64,000 nucleotides of DNA, taken from Struthidea cinerea. Lineage: Eukaryota > Chordata > Aves > Passeriformes > Corcoracidae. Location: NCBI GenBank assembly GCA_013397865.1, contig VZTI01001664.1:36576-100575 (forward strand), given 5' to 3'. The position numbers and the translations under genes were made by a program. Each line of letters begins with the position of its first letter. The first letter of the stretch is position 1. The notes under the pieces were generated by a model. The model did not search any database, was not told the origin of the DNA, and saw only the letters and a program-made list of their open reading frames with translations. This document shows, piece after piece, positions 50,861 through 63,100 of the stretch.

Positions 50861-53504
50861 TAGACATGGTAGAGCTTAGAAAGGAAATGGAGAGGAAAGA
50901 ACTGTCCTTCTGCCTTAAAGAACTTCAGCATTCATCTGGACTCACAAGATTGAGATTGAGATATCTTCTCTTGAATTACAGTAAACTAATGAGTAGGGCC
51001 ATCTAATCAGTTTACAAATCTAGATCCAAACACTTTTCTCCAAACAAATGGTGAGAAGGAGTTTGAGAATGGGGACAGATTGCAGAAAAAGCTTTTCCAC
51101 TAAGGCAATCAAAAGTTATACCTAGACTCAAGTTTCAATCTATTACTTTAATATTCTAACTGGGACTAATCAGTTTTGGTTTCAAGAAGACTGACATCTG
51201 GCTTACTCAGAACATAGGCAGGATGTGCTCATGTCTGCATGTCAGCTTCTATATACCTGGACATCTTGAGATTGGCATTCTATGTCATTTTTGGCAAGTG
51301 TAGCTTTTCTGCACCATTAGTGAGCTTGCTGAATCAGTACTGCAGGAGCACTCCTAGGATCAGCAGTACGGCATTAATCCTTTGCAGAGACCAGCTCCTG
51401 GAGCCAAGAACATGGAGCTGGCTTGTTTAAATCTTTATTTTGAATCTCTAAGCAAGATTTACCTAGTGCAGGACACTATACCTGCATCCTGACTGTGTGT
51501 GAACTTTACAGCATATATTTGATTTCAGCACGGAGTGTGAAGGTATACACTGGAAGAACTGGCTTCCATTTTATAGTTCCTAAGGGATGTGAAACATTAA
51601 TGCTCTCCAAAGCTTCATGAGGCTTTGAAGTGCTCAATAACTTTTGTATTATGCTGTTAAAATTAACTCCACAGGGATGGATTAGTCATTCAGAACCAGT
51701 TAAGATTTTGTGTACTATGCGTTTGTTTCCTTTTAGGAAATATTTACTTATACTTTTCTATCAAATATAAATACATAAGAAAATAAAAAAAAGACAGATA
51801 TAACTTTCAGATCCTGTGGTCATAGACACATTATTTGAAAGATTAGAAAGTATTTATTGTCTGTTAATTTTCATTTATACTGGCTGGGTTTTCAGGATAA
51901 TTTGCATTCTATATTGTAATTACTCCGTTAGGAATTACTTTGATGATGAAATTTAAAATAGAATCAGCAAACTCAAAAATGCATACTGGTAAAAATTGGG
52001 TTTAATTTAATTAGAACTGTATAAGCTAAAAATATCTATATTGATATGTGCATACATTGAGATATGGTATTGAGTTATGGCTCACTGTCTTTTAACTTGT
52101 TTCAGTCATTTAGCTCTCTTAAAGTTCCACTAAGATATAAATACTGAGAAAACAGATTGCTTGTAATTAAAGCAGAAATCAAGAAAGAGAATACAAAGGA
52201 TCTTTTAAATTTAATGTTATCTAGTTTCCAAGATGTCATTGTAATATTACTGCATTGTATATCAATGAGATAATATACAAGGCACATCTGAAGAAGTGAA
52301 AATTATCTGACCTCACAGGATAGATAACAAGGTACCAGAAATGAGATACGCTTCAAAATGTCAAAAAAAAAAAAAAAAAGAAAAAAACAACATTTGAGGC
52401 AAAAACCCTTTNAAGAACAAAAAAAAGAAAACCTTTAAAAATTCAAAAAAAAAAAAAAAAAAAGAAAAAAGCTACATTTACAAAACCTGAGCAACATCTT
52501 AATTCAGGATATTCTTGGGTTTTATTTTTATTATGTGTTATTTCATAGGAGGAAAAAAAATAATGTTATTGCAAAACAATCTCCAGAATTTAAAGTAGTT
52601 TTGCTAATGTAAGTAGATTTTCTCATGTGTGTATCAACTACTTCTCTTCCTGAAATTAAAATAGCGTGGAAACTTTCTGAACAATACAATATTATGCATA
52701 AAACTTGTTTTTATATATATATTTAAGACTTCCTTATTAAGACAGTATCTTGAAATTTTTTGATATTTCTAGACCTCTTAATCTGTAACCTCACAATTTA
52801 TTGTGTTTCACTAAAGCAGGGACATTCAGCATATTTTAAACAGTTTCCTGTGAAACAGTTCAAGATACTTGGCCTCCATTCTCATCACAGCTTTTTTGGA
52901 GCTGTGTTTTAGCACTTTGTACACGTCTCCATTTGGGATGCAGTGAACTTTTATTTGCATCATTATCAGTAAATCATCTCGGTACATTTCTTAAAGGCAA
53001 GATATTAACTGTGATTATCTAATATCAGTTTTGCATAGCCAAATGAAATGGAACTGCTGTCTGGGACCAGACAAAGAAAATTGTTTGCCAAAATCAGTAA
53101 CTATATCAGGAAAATTTCCATTTAAAAATATTTTCCTGAGACAACATATTCCAAAAGTTAGTTTCAAAACTGTGCAAATGTTTTCATTCGGTTGTGATCT
53201 TTTGAACATTTTGTTTATAATTGATTTTATGCTAATGTATATGTGATAGCTTACTGTCCAAATTTAGGTATTCAATATGGTCATTTATGTATTTGAATAT
53301 AGAGCATTTATTATACTATAGAAAGTACAGGTGAATTTTAGGTTTTTGTTATTGCTGTGCTGAATAACATTTTCTTCTTCCCACACTTCAAAATTCTCTT
53401 TTTTTTTTTTTCCCTAAGAATATCAGACTTTTACTCTTGTCATTTTTGCTTTTTCTTTTTTTACCAGAATTTTCTGGAGAGCAGAAATCCCTACTACTCT
53501 TTAT
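50861..53504. other. AT-rich non-coding DNA with poly-A seam
   Basis: No gene is supported. Two long A-runs and an N occur at 52363-52463. The stretch at about 52,800-52,980 is a weak conserved-element candidate. Confidence 0.65.
52363..52463. repeat. Two poly-A runs flanking an N
   Basis: Runs of 17 A (52363-52379) and 19 A (52445-52463) are each preceded by TC and followed by GAAAAAA, then an ACATTT word. A single N lies between them at 52412. The two halves resemble each other, as if one A-rich locus had been represented twice. Confidence 0.7.
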
Positions 53505-53643
53505 TGTCATGGTTTAGGAATGGCAATTCCCAATTTAGTGTTTCCACTCAAACACTCCAAACCACTAGTCACTCACTCATTCTCCCTGCTGACTCCCCAT
53601 GGCTACTGCAAAAATTAACCCTGTGCTGGCCAGAACCAGGATC
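53505..53643 (-). mobile_element. Internally deleted ERV LTR remnant
   Basis: The left end TGTCATGGTTTAGG and the following CACTCACTCATTCTCCC resemble the U5 end of a bird ERVL-like LTR read in reverse. The right end, ATTAACCCTGTGCTGGCCAG, resembles its U3 start. The 139 bp join the two ends with most of the LTR missing, including the TATA region. The flanks CTTTAT and CTTTAA differ at one base and may be the target duplication. It appears to belong to the same broad group as the LTR at 23968-24472. Confidence 0.55.
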
Positions 53644-54474
53644 TTTAAATTTTATTTTCTTCATGTTTGTTTCTGTGTAGAATTATATTTTATTCCAGAA
53701 GGGGTGTTTTTGCTGTTGTTCAACCCTAGAAAAATGTTGACAAATAAGCCACATTCATGTGTTTAATCTTTAAATTTTAAGAATTCAGAGTTCTGAGAAG
53801 TTTTTCTAAAACTATATTCCAGGATGTATAAACACAAAAAAAGGCACAGGTTGTTTATAAGTGACAAATAAGGAGTGTTAATTTGTCTTTCTGGCAGAAT
53901 TCAGCACAAGCTTGAAAATAATGATTAAACAACATTCAGTAAGTACTACTGGCAGAAAAAAAATTAACACGTTCTACAAATTTAATTAAAGAAATTCTTG
54001 TAAGAATGTGGAGTTCATAACAAAACATACACAAATGTAGCATCTCTTTAAAAATTCCATAGCTAATACAGGGACTTGTTTATTTTATGACGATTTGTCA
54101 ACAACTCCCATAAAAAAATCTGGGGACAGGCAGGTGGATGGTGTGACTCAGGTAGTGTAGTATCACTTTTTCACACTGGGTGGGTGATTTATTCACAGAA
54201 ATCAACTTAACAATGCACTTGTATAACATCTGCCTGGAGACTTCACTTTGTCAGTAGTTTTTGGTAGTATTATCTCTGACAGAACAATAGCAGATGATTG
54301 GCAAGGAAGAAAAAGCCAGCATATTATTCCTTGTAGAGAGGAAATGGCTCGTACCGAATGTATTTTTATTTGATGCACTATTCCCCAGATCTAAAATAAC
54401 TATTTTAAAAGTTTGTACTGCATTTCTCCTCCTTAGGTCATTGGGCCTCAGAAAAGTGGGATTTTTTTTCCTTT

Positions 54475-54505
54475 GGGGTTTCGGTTTTGGGGTTTTTGGG
54501 GGGGG
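54475..54505 (+). repeat. G/T-rich tract, possible G-quadruplex
   Basis: G-runs of 4, 4 and 8 separated by T-rich loops of 10 and 5. The 8-run can supply two tetrad strands. The minus strand is the A/C-rich type seen elsewhere in the window. Confidence 0.6.
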
Positions 54506-57476
54506 TTGGTTGTTGGTTTATTTTTTCTTTCATCATTTCTCATGATTTCTATTACTATTGAGTGACTTCCTCTCTGTTTAAAGCCTGTTGCTTTAACTGC
54601 AATATTTTTTCTCTCATTCTTTGTAAACAAGATCCGTTCTGGTAGATTTTTCTTTGCTGCTGTATTCCATTTTACTGGGAAAAGAACAGCTATGTATAAT
54701 TTTACTAGCCTCCAGCAAACTTTGAAGGGTTTCTGAAGTATATGATGCTGGAGAGAGAAAATAAAGGGGAAAATATCTGATTTTATATCAGTTAACATAT
54801 TTCCTTGGCTTTTCCCAGATGCTCAATGAGTAACTATGTAGAGACACAAAGTTACATAAATCTCAGGGGCAATTAGAGAAAAAAAGGATGCCTCATATTT
54901 TTATTGCATTCCCTTACTTTCATGAGTAAGACATTAGAAATGTAAATCCTATGTATACTGGGCTATCCATGGAGGAGGGGAAAACTCTTATGTGCAAATA
55001 AGCAAGAGAAATAATCTTTCGTAGCCATAACGGTATGAAAATCTATATAAAGGCAGTTCAGACACTAAACTGTTGCAGATTTCTTGGGTCAAGTCTGTGA
55101 GTATAGAAACTGCTAAGAGAAAATTAAAATTGTGGCCTTGAGTTATTATAATAAAGACCTTCATTAGTACTTCTGGATAATTTTAAAAAACAATCTCACC
55201 CTTTTCACCATTAATTTTTTATGTGTGAAAGAAAGAATTGCCTTAACACAAAAATTCCGTTTATATTCACTTATACACCAAGGACAGTTAACAAACTCTT
55301 ATCTTTCACAGCTGCTCTCATGATGATAGACATTGGGGATTTACAGAAGTAGGGAAAATGTTTAAACATGTTTAGCTTTAAAAAGTAAAAATATATGGAT
55401 TAATAAAAAAAACACCGAACTGCACCCTCAAAACGAAGTGGAGTCAGCTAAAACATATTCCTTTATCTGTCTGGCTTTGATACAGAAATATTTTTATTTT
55501 TGCTTCCAAAATGCACATACTGATTTCTTACAGGAAAGCGCAAAACATATTTTACCTCTGCAAGTTATCTAGAAATGTATTTTTGCAGAAGGATTTTTAA
55601 TATTACAATTTTACTACATTTATTTGTGTTTCAAAGACCAAAGGAACAAAAAGCTTTTCTCTCTTAACAGGGGGAAGAAGCTGACATGACACGATGAGAG
55701 CCTAATGGAAGGTTCTCTTCCCATTTGCCAATAATTTTTTTTTGTTAAATATATATATATTAACAACCTATGGATGTTTTAAATTTCTTTGACAGCAATA
55801 AACATTCAAATCAAATGAGACAAAGAGAAAGTCTTTGCCATTTGCAGCAAAATGGAATTAAAATCTGAACTAGGACTCTTTCCAGATTTCATACTAGAAC
55901 AACTTGTAATTTATCTGGTGACACAAAAATTTCTGCTGACTTAGTTTAAATAAAAACTCACTGATGTCTCCAAGTTATTAAGTTCATACCCTGGAAATTA
56001 TATGTGTGTGTATTTAGCCAAATTCTTAACAACAAAATCAAGTTTTCATGAAGAATGGTATTTGATCTGAAGGCCTGTTCCCTGGAGAGTCAGGGAATAG
56101 ATAAATTCTCTTCCATCATGTTCTCACTACTCTTCAGGGGGAAGAGATTATCCTGAACCACCAGCACTGCAGTGCCTACCCACGGAACAGGGCTCCTTTC
56201 CTCTTCTCCTCACTGAATTCCAGAGGCTCAGGCACTGTACCACAACTGCCTTTAGGACAATTACTTGAAAAAGTGCCTGATCCTTTAGACTTTTGAGTTC
56301 TTGCTGTCCTAAACATTTTCTGGAACAAGTTCTTACATCTGTTCAAGAAAAGATTTCTAATTCATCGGTAATAATTTTCTGAGAAGATATTCAGGGATGA
56401 AACAGAAAATGACTACAGGAAATTGCTCTGCTTTCAACCAGGCTCAAGTATTGGGTGGAAACCAAAATGTGGTCAAGGTAATTCTCATTCTTGCATTCAC
56501 AGAATACTATCCTTGAATTAAGGAATGAGAATTAGCAGTATGACAACTCTGATACTTGGCACTTTTTTTCTATAAGGTGAACTGCAACAATTTTATCCCT
56601 GAAGTGATGCTTTTGATCAATCTGTGAAGGAGAATATTTTCCCTTTGGAAGTGGAATATAATTCTGACAAGTTTTCTTATTAGTTGTCATTTCCATTGAG
56701 GTATCCTCTCTGATTATAATTAAAATCCATTGAAATTCAGAGGTACTTATGAAGGAATTGAATTTTAAATATTTGAGTCCTTCAGGTACTTCATAACTTG
56801 AGTTTTCATACCATGGGAGACAACCCAGCATGTATTTATCTCATAGTTGAAATACAATTTTTTAGAAGAAAAAAATCTGATTAGAGAAGTAGTGGAGGCA
56901 GACACCACTCTATAATACCTCTTTTGTTTTGGTGAAGACTTCAATAATTTAATTTATTTCATTCATCATCCTGTTCAGGCTGTTGACTGAAACGCTGATT
57001 TGTTTGAGCTAAAAACTCCCAGCGAGGCCAAAGATTTCAGATGAATAAGAAATACACAGACAAATTCCAAGTTGGATTGGCCTCTTCCAAGTCACGTAAT
57101 GTGTTTTTTCAAATTATTCTGTTTTATTTTCATTCCTTGAAAGCCAAAGGGCAACATTGTTTCAAAAGACACAGCAAAAGCACATCACTAACTGCAAGAA
57201 GTTTTGAGCTAATAAAAGTCTTTGTTCTGACATGTTCTTTAATTAAGTTGAGATACTTGCCTAAGACATCATTCTATGAGGTCCACTTAATAGGGCATTT
57301 TAAAACTGGTCTTCTCATGTCCAGTGACTGGTAGGGATTTATGATGCTTGTGGATTGGATAATGCATAGGAATATTCATGATGGAAGATGTGTTCTCTGG
57401 CCAGTGATAAGGAGAAAGTTAATTTAGCAGACAGAATTATTTAGAGAAAAGCTTTTTGATAGTGCAGGTGTAGGAC

Positions 57477-57500
57477 AACCAACCAACCAACCGACCAACC
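57477..57500 (+). repeat. (AACC)6 microsatellite
   Basis: Six tetranucleotide units, the fifth being GACC. Confidence 0.9.
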
Positions 57501-58190
57501 AAGACTGGAGACATCGAGGGATTAAAAGTGACCATAATTAGGTGAGAGCTGCTTTTCCTTTTATACAAATCATGTTTAACTGAAAATGCAGCAGCTTCAG
57601 AGTTCACTTAAGCCAGTATCATGCTGTTTACTGCCTGACCTGAATGTGTTTACTACAGTTCTGAATCTGTTCAATGTTCTTTGGACAAAATGATCTGATG
57701 CATAATAACTAATTAATTTGTCCTTTTGATGGATTAAGTAACGCTCTTCTTGTTTTACTCAAAAGCATGATATTTTTAATAGATGGTCATAAAAGACATT
57801 TTATGGAGCTATATGAAGTTTTTTGAGCTTCATGAAGTTGGCAAAATGTCCCATCTCCAAGTAACCAAGACATTCAAAAAGATTGAATAAAGCTTTCAAG
57901 TAAAAAACAATCTCAGCATCTAGCAATAAATTATACTGTTGTGCATTTGGCATCCAAACATACAGTACCAGTTCAGTTGAATCGCCACTCCATGGAAAGT
58001 GAGCTCATAAGCTGTACGGCTGGATCACCATGATCCACTTGGAAAAGAAATAAACACTTAAAAAAATCAATCCTCAGTTCTAACAGGAATAAAACCTGAG
58101 ATTGCAGAAATGATCCTTATGAAAGTGCTTTTCAAGTAAAGTGTTTGGAAATATTGACCTGAGCTCCAACAAATCTGCCTCTTTCTTCCT

Positions 58191-58210
58191 ATTTTATTTT
58201 ATTTTATTTT
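58191..58210 (+). repeat. (ATTTT)4 microsatellite
   Basis: Four perfect pentanucleotide units. Confidence 0.9.
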
Positions 58211-58952
58211 TGATATCTGCTTCTAAATGAAATTATTCAAATACATTAAATACTCTGTTTTCAGTATAACAATTTCTTGTAATGAAATAAGTTCTTAGCA
58301 AAAAATGTTATGATTGTGGTAACTTGGTTATATTTGCTTATGGTGAATACATTTTAATTTTCGGTTAAAAATGTTTTTTGAGATGTTAGTGCAAATTGCT
58401 CCTGAAATATGCAAAACTGAAAATTAGAATAATGTCTCCCTTACAGAGACAAATTAACTGAATAAATAAAAATGTCAAGTTGTAATTTAATTTCAGATTG
58501 GTTTTATCTCAGTGTTTTTATTCCAGTTAGAGATATTATTTTATACACATTTTAGTGGATTTTGAAAGCATTAAAAGGCTTAATACCTCACTATTATTTG
58601 TTAATCAAGAGCTGATAAAATATACAGTAATATTACATTATTCAATGCTTTAAATATATATTTATATAGAAGTTCACTCATCCCATTTCTTTTCTATAAT
58701 CTCCCACATGCTTTAATTGTCCCTGTCAATTTTACTCCACAGGAACCTTGCAGGGACTATTCCCTCGTGATCACTCAGAGTTCTATTTGTCCATCATTAA
58801 ATTAAGAAGTTTAATGAGTATATTAATGTCCCTTCATACTTCTCATGCTGAAAAACAGACTGGTGTTTAATATTTTTACATGAAAGAATTACATTTTAAA
58901 ATAGGAGGGAAAAAAACCCCAAAACAGAATAGCCATGGTCCCCATTGATAAC

Positions 58953-58982
58953 GAGAGGAGAGGAGAGGAGAGGAGAGGAGAA
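58953..58982 (+). repeat. (GAGAG)n microsatellite
   Basis: Five perfect GAGAG units and one imperfect unit. Confidence 0.9.
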
Positions 58983-60104
58983 GGAACAAGAAAAAGGTGT
59001 GGTTTTTAGATCTTATGTTCCAGTCTGCACTTTGATAAGGATTAGCTAACGTGTGTTCAGTCCTCTGATTTCATCATAAAGGGGTCTAATTAAGAGTGTT
59101 TTAATTCTATGATTTCCAGTTCAATTTCTGATTATGTTCAGTGGGGATGACTTCAAGGAAAATCCTTTCACAGGTTTGTTTAAGTAAGTGAAGTTGAGAT
59201 TTTTAAATTTAAGGAACAGAAGCGCACTATATACAAGAATATTTCCTTCTATCCCCAACCTGTTCCTGCTTTCTAAAGGTCACTTTCTTTCTGTAACGTT
59301 GTATTTCTGAATTTAAGCTCAAAAATACTACACTTTTTGGGTAACATAAATCAAGGTGCTCTTGTAGGCAAGAGATAATTGCAAGCTTGCTGTACTTCAT
59401 TAAGCCAGTACTCTCATACTGTCACACAATTTAATAACATTTTTCTATCCAGTTAGAGTATTTTCATGTTTGCTTTTTTTCCTCACTCCATTTCCAGCTT
59501 TTTCATCACCCTTAGTATAAAGACTTATCATTTTACACCAAACAATAATCATATAATTGCCACAATTTTAACTAGCTCTGTCACAATTTCTTAATATTTT
59601 TTTGTAAATTAGCGTGACTGTAATATGTGTCATCAAAAAACTCAATACAATCTCATAACCTAGAAATTACTGTGTAAGAATAATTGAAGAATTAGCTATT
59701 CTCCATTCTTCTTCCAGGCCAGAAGTGTAATGATCCTACCTATTTCCTTCTTACATTCAAGCATTGCATCCTGGAAACATACCCTTATTGCATACCAATT
59801 TTGTGCTTTTTGCAGCATGCCATGCAACTAGGAAAAATATTTCCTTGTAAATGATTCATGTGATATGCAATTAAATATCTGCACAATAACTATATAGTAG
59901 CACTAAATTAATATAAGTATTAGGTGTCATTGAGCTATTACCAAGTTTTAGGTATTTGGTACCTAAAAATCCTTCCCTGAAAGATTGACAACATGTAGTG
60001 TATCTTCGCAGTTCCTTAAACCTGGTAATTTCTTTCATTATGCAATTATTAACAACTGATGAAAGCAGTCCTGGAAAACAAAAATAATAACAACTGTCCA
60101 ACCA

Positions 60105-60157
60105 AACAAAAAAAACCCAAAAAAACACCCCAAACAAAAAAAAAAAAAACAAACCAG
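60105..60157 (+). repeat. A/C-rich simple tract
   Basis: Alternating A-runs (up to 14) and C-runs (3-4) with almost no G or T. Similar tracts occur at 6.6, 13.4, 41.0, 58.9 and 64.0 kb. Confidence 0.8.
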
Positions 60158-63100
60158 AGGAGAAGGGATATTTTGGGGGGAATATTATTTTGAATGTTAT
60201 TTGTTGCAGTGAATTACTACAGGTGTGATTTCCATTTCCAGATGAAAATACATGAAACCTAGAAAGTTTCCCCAGAGAGGTCTGTGGCCAGACACAGTGT
60301 TAATGTAAACCGTAGAATCATTGATTCAGCAATATTCTTAGAGTGAAGCTGACAATTGATTTTCAGCTATCTGTATGTGACTTCCCATAAGCAACTGGCT
60401 CATTGTGATGAAGAGAAAAGCTAACATGGCATCTCAACTGTGCCATGAGCAGACAAGGCAGCTTGTGCAGCACCTGAGCCAGAACTGGGGAATCCATTTG
60501 TCTAAATACAGCTCTCAGCCCTTTTCATCTTCCCATGCCAGGAAAACCCTGGCAGCAAGACCACCTCCTTGCTTTGTTCTCTATGGTGTCAGTGAGGCAG
60601 CTGTGCCATGTGGCTCTCGAGATGGTGATTGCAGTCTCCATGTGGGCTCTGACTGCTGCTCTATGAAAGATTAACAGCTCCGAGATCTGTGTCTGATACA
60701 TAAATTATTCACGGACCGATGTCACATAGAGGTATGCGTAAGCTCATCTTACAGTGTTGACTTCAGTTCCTTCTTCTTTTACAAGGGGACTGCTGATGGT
60801 TACATAGTGAGAAAGGGGGAAGGATTAGCACGTGATCATCTTTCCTCTTCATTAAGTTGATGCACTTTGGCTTCACTTTACAATGCACGGCATGGTGGAA
60901 CAGAGTCTCCTACGGAAAGAGCACAGCCTATGGTGCTGCTATGGTTAGACACTCATAAATTTCTGGAATTTGCTTACTGCCTAGGAGTTTGCTAAAAAGG
61001 TGTTTTAGATACAGCAGTGATAATTAAACAAAAAATTCTCTTTAACTCATGAAAAGACCCCAGTGAAAACCTTTTAAACTTGCAATTCAAAATTAAGCTA
61101 ATATTTTATCTAGGGTGTATCATGAAAAAAGAACACAAAAGAACTCAAATTCATTAAAGACAGAAAGCATCAATTTCTGTGTTTCTAATTTATTTAATTT
61201 TGTCATGAGTTAACGGTTTTTACATTTCTATATTTAATTCTTCCATTTCCATTTTAAACAAATGAACCGTATCCTATGGAAGATTATAAACTTCAGCCTA
61301 CATATGTCAGGACTATAAAGACTCAAAGCAATTTCTGGTGTTTCTTATTTGTTTGTTTTACGTGGTTCTTATCTTGCCCATTTGTAACAACACTTAAAAA
61401 ATATTATTCTTCCAATAATTTACTGCTTTTAAGCATGGTTTGTTCATAATTGGTGTGTGAAGTTTTTTCAGAATAGAAAAAAAATTGATGCGTGTAGTGC
61501 AAATTCAGAATGTCTCAAAGCAAGTTTTGAAAGACAGCTCTTCATTTGTTGTGTCTCTTGAATCTTTACACACCTGTTAATAGCACTTCACAGTAGTTTT
61601 CTGCTCCTTTCTTCTCTCTTTTCCTGTTAAAAATCAATCATATGGATTTCCATAAGGAACAGAGCTCTTTCTAAGTCCTAAAGCATATACTGATAATGAT
61701 TTCTCTTATACCTACAATTAGAGAAAAAAAATTGAAAAACTTAATCTTCAGTTATATAAGGGTTACAACTAAAGCATCCTTCCTGAATTCAGATCCATTA
61801 CATGAAAAACTATTAAGATTATTTTACTCTTAGGATAGGTCCTCTCAGAATACCTAAGTCTTGGGGATTTAATTAAAATACCCAAGCTAACAACTTTTGC
61901 ATCATTCACTTGTTTATAATCTCAACTGAAATGTAGGTATCATTACTTCAAAGCTATTTTTTGTGATCACAGCTAACCAAAAGACTTAACAAAGTGGGGC
62001 TTAAACAGGACTTATGAAGGTAGGACTTTTTTGTTTTTACCTCTGCCTCCTGGAAAAGCAATGGAAGATCTTTTTCTTCAGCTGGGGATACTTAGGATGA
62101 GCTTATCTGTTTCAAAGGGCAGGCTGAACATGTGAGCAGATTGTATTTGATGCCAGTTTCTGTGCAAAACTCCTCAATATTGGAGGTTGCACAAGTGTTT
62201 TCTAAAATGGCACTCCATGACTCAAAGCCCAGCAGCTTTGTATCCATAGCTGATGTTTATAAAAAGAAACAAAACCAAAGGAACCAAAATACCAAACCAT
62301 GTGATTTTTGTGTATGTTCCCTTGCCAGGAAGCTGTTTCATCTCCAGCACTTACAGTCATTTTGACAAGGGAAAGTTAGCTTGGATTAAGCAAGGAATTT
62401 CCAAACTACAAAATGTTTCCCTGTTAAACATAAAACTGGGTGAAATTCCCTGCTGTTCTGTGAAACCCAATGTGATCACCAGTAATCCCTCAGGCTCCCT
62501 CTGCTCTTCTGGTGATAAAAACCAAGAGTGTTCTGGCTGCCTGCTGACTATTTTGCTGTTTTCTTTGCTGATTCAAGAAGTTGTATGCTCCCTGTTTTCA
62601 AAATTAATTGTTGCTTTCCATAGTTCTTGATGGCGAAAAGCCTCTTCTATGAATAGTCTCTGCAGTCTATCTGAAAAGCTTTCAATATTGTTAAACATTG
62701 CAGGACTTTTGTTTAATATAGGAATATTTCAAATCTGTCACAGAGGTCTCGTACTCAGGAGACACATAAATACTGCTGAAAATGCATCTGCAAATGATGC
62801 CGTAAAAGTGATGATTTTTTTTTGCGTTGTCATTTTTTTAATTTAGTGTTAACAAATTGCTAAAAAAAACAAGCAGCACAATTGTGTGAATCATGTTCAT
62901 CATGTGACAAAAAGTGAGAGATTTTTTTCCTAGTTGTCACAAGGTTCTATTTCTGCAAAGTAACAATGGTATGGTGGCCTCTGCAAAGGTTGGCAGTTTA
63001 ATAGTTGTTTCTAACTGAAATTAAGATTTTACTTAGAGTTGTCATGATCATTGGTCATCATTTTGGACTAAAAACTGATTATCAATGCTGATGCATTACT

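Noticed and set aside
60310..60345. TAGAATCATTGATTCAG resembling a CR1 3' tail
   Set aside because: No CR1 body follows on either side, so the match is too short to support.
62253..62630. 125-codon frame on the plus strand
   Set aside because: No recognisable protein family. It overlaps another frame of similar quality, so coding status cannot be supported.
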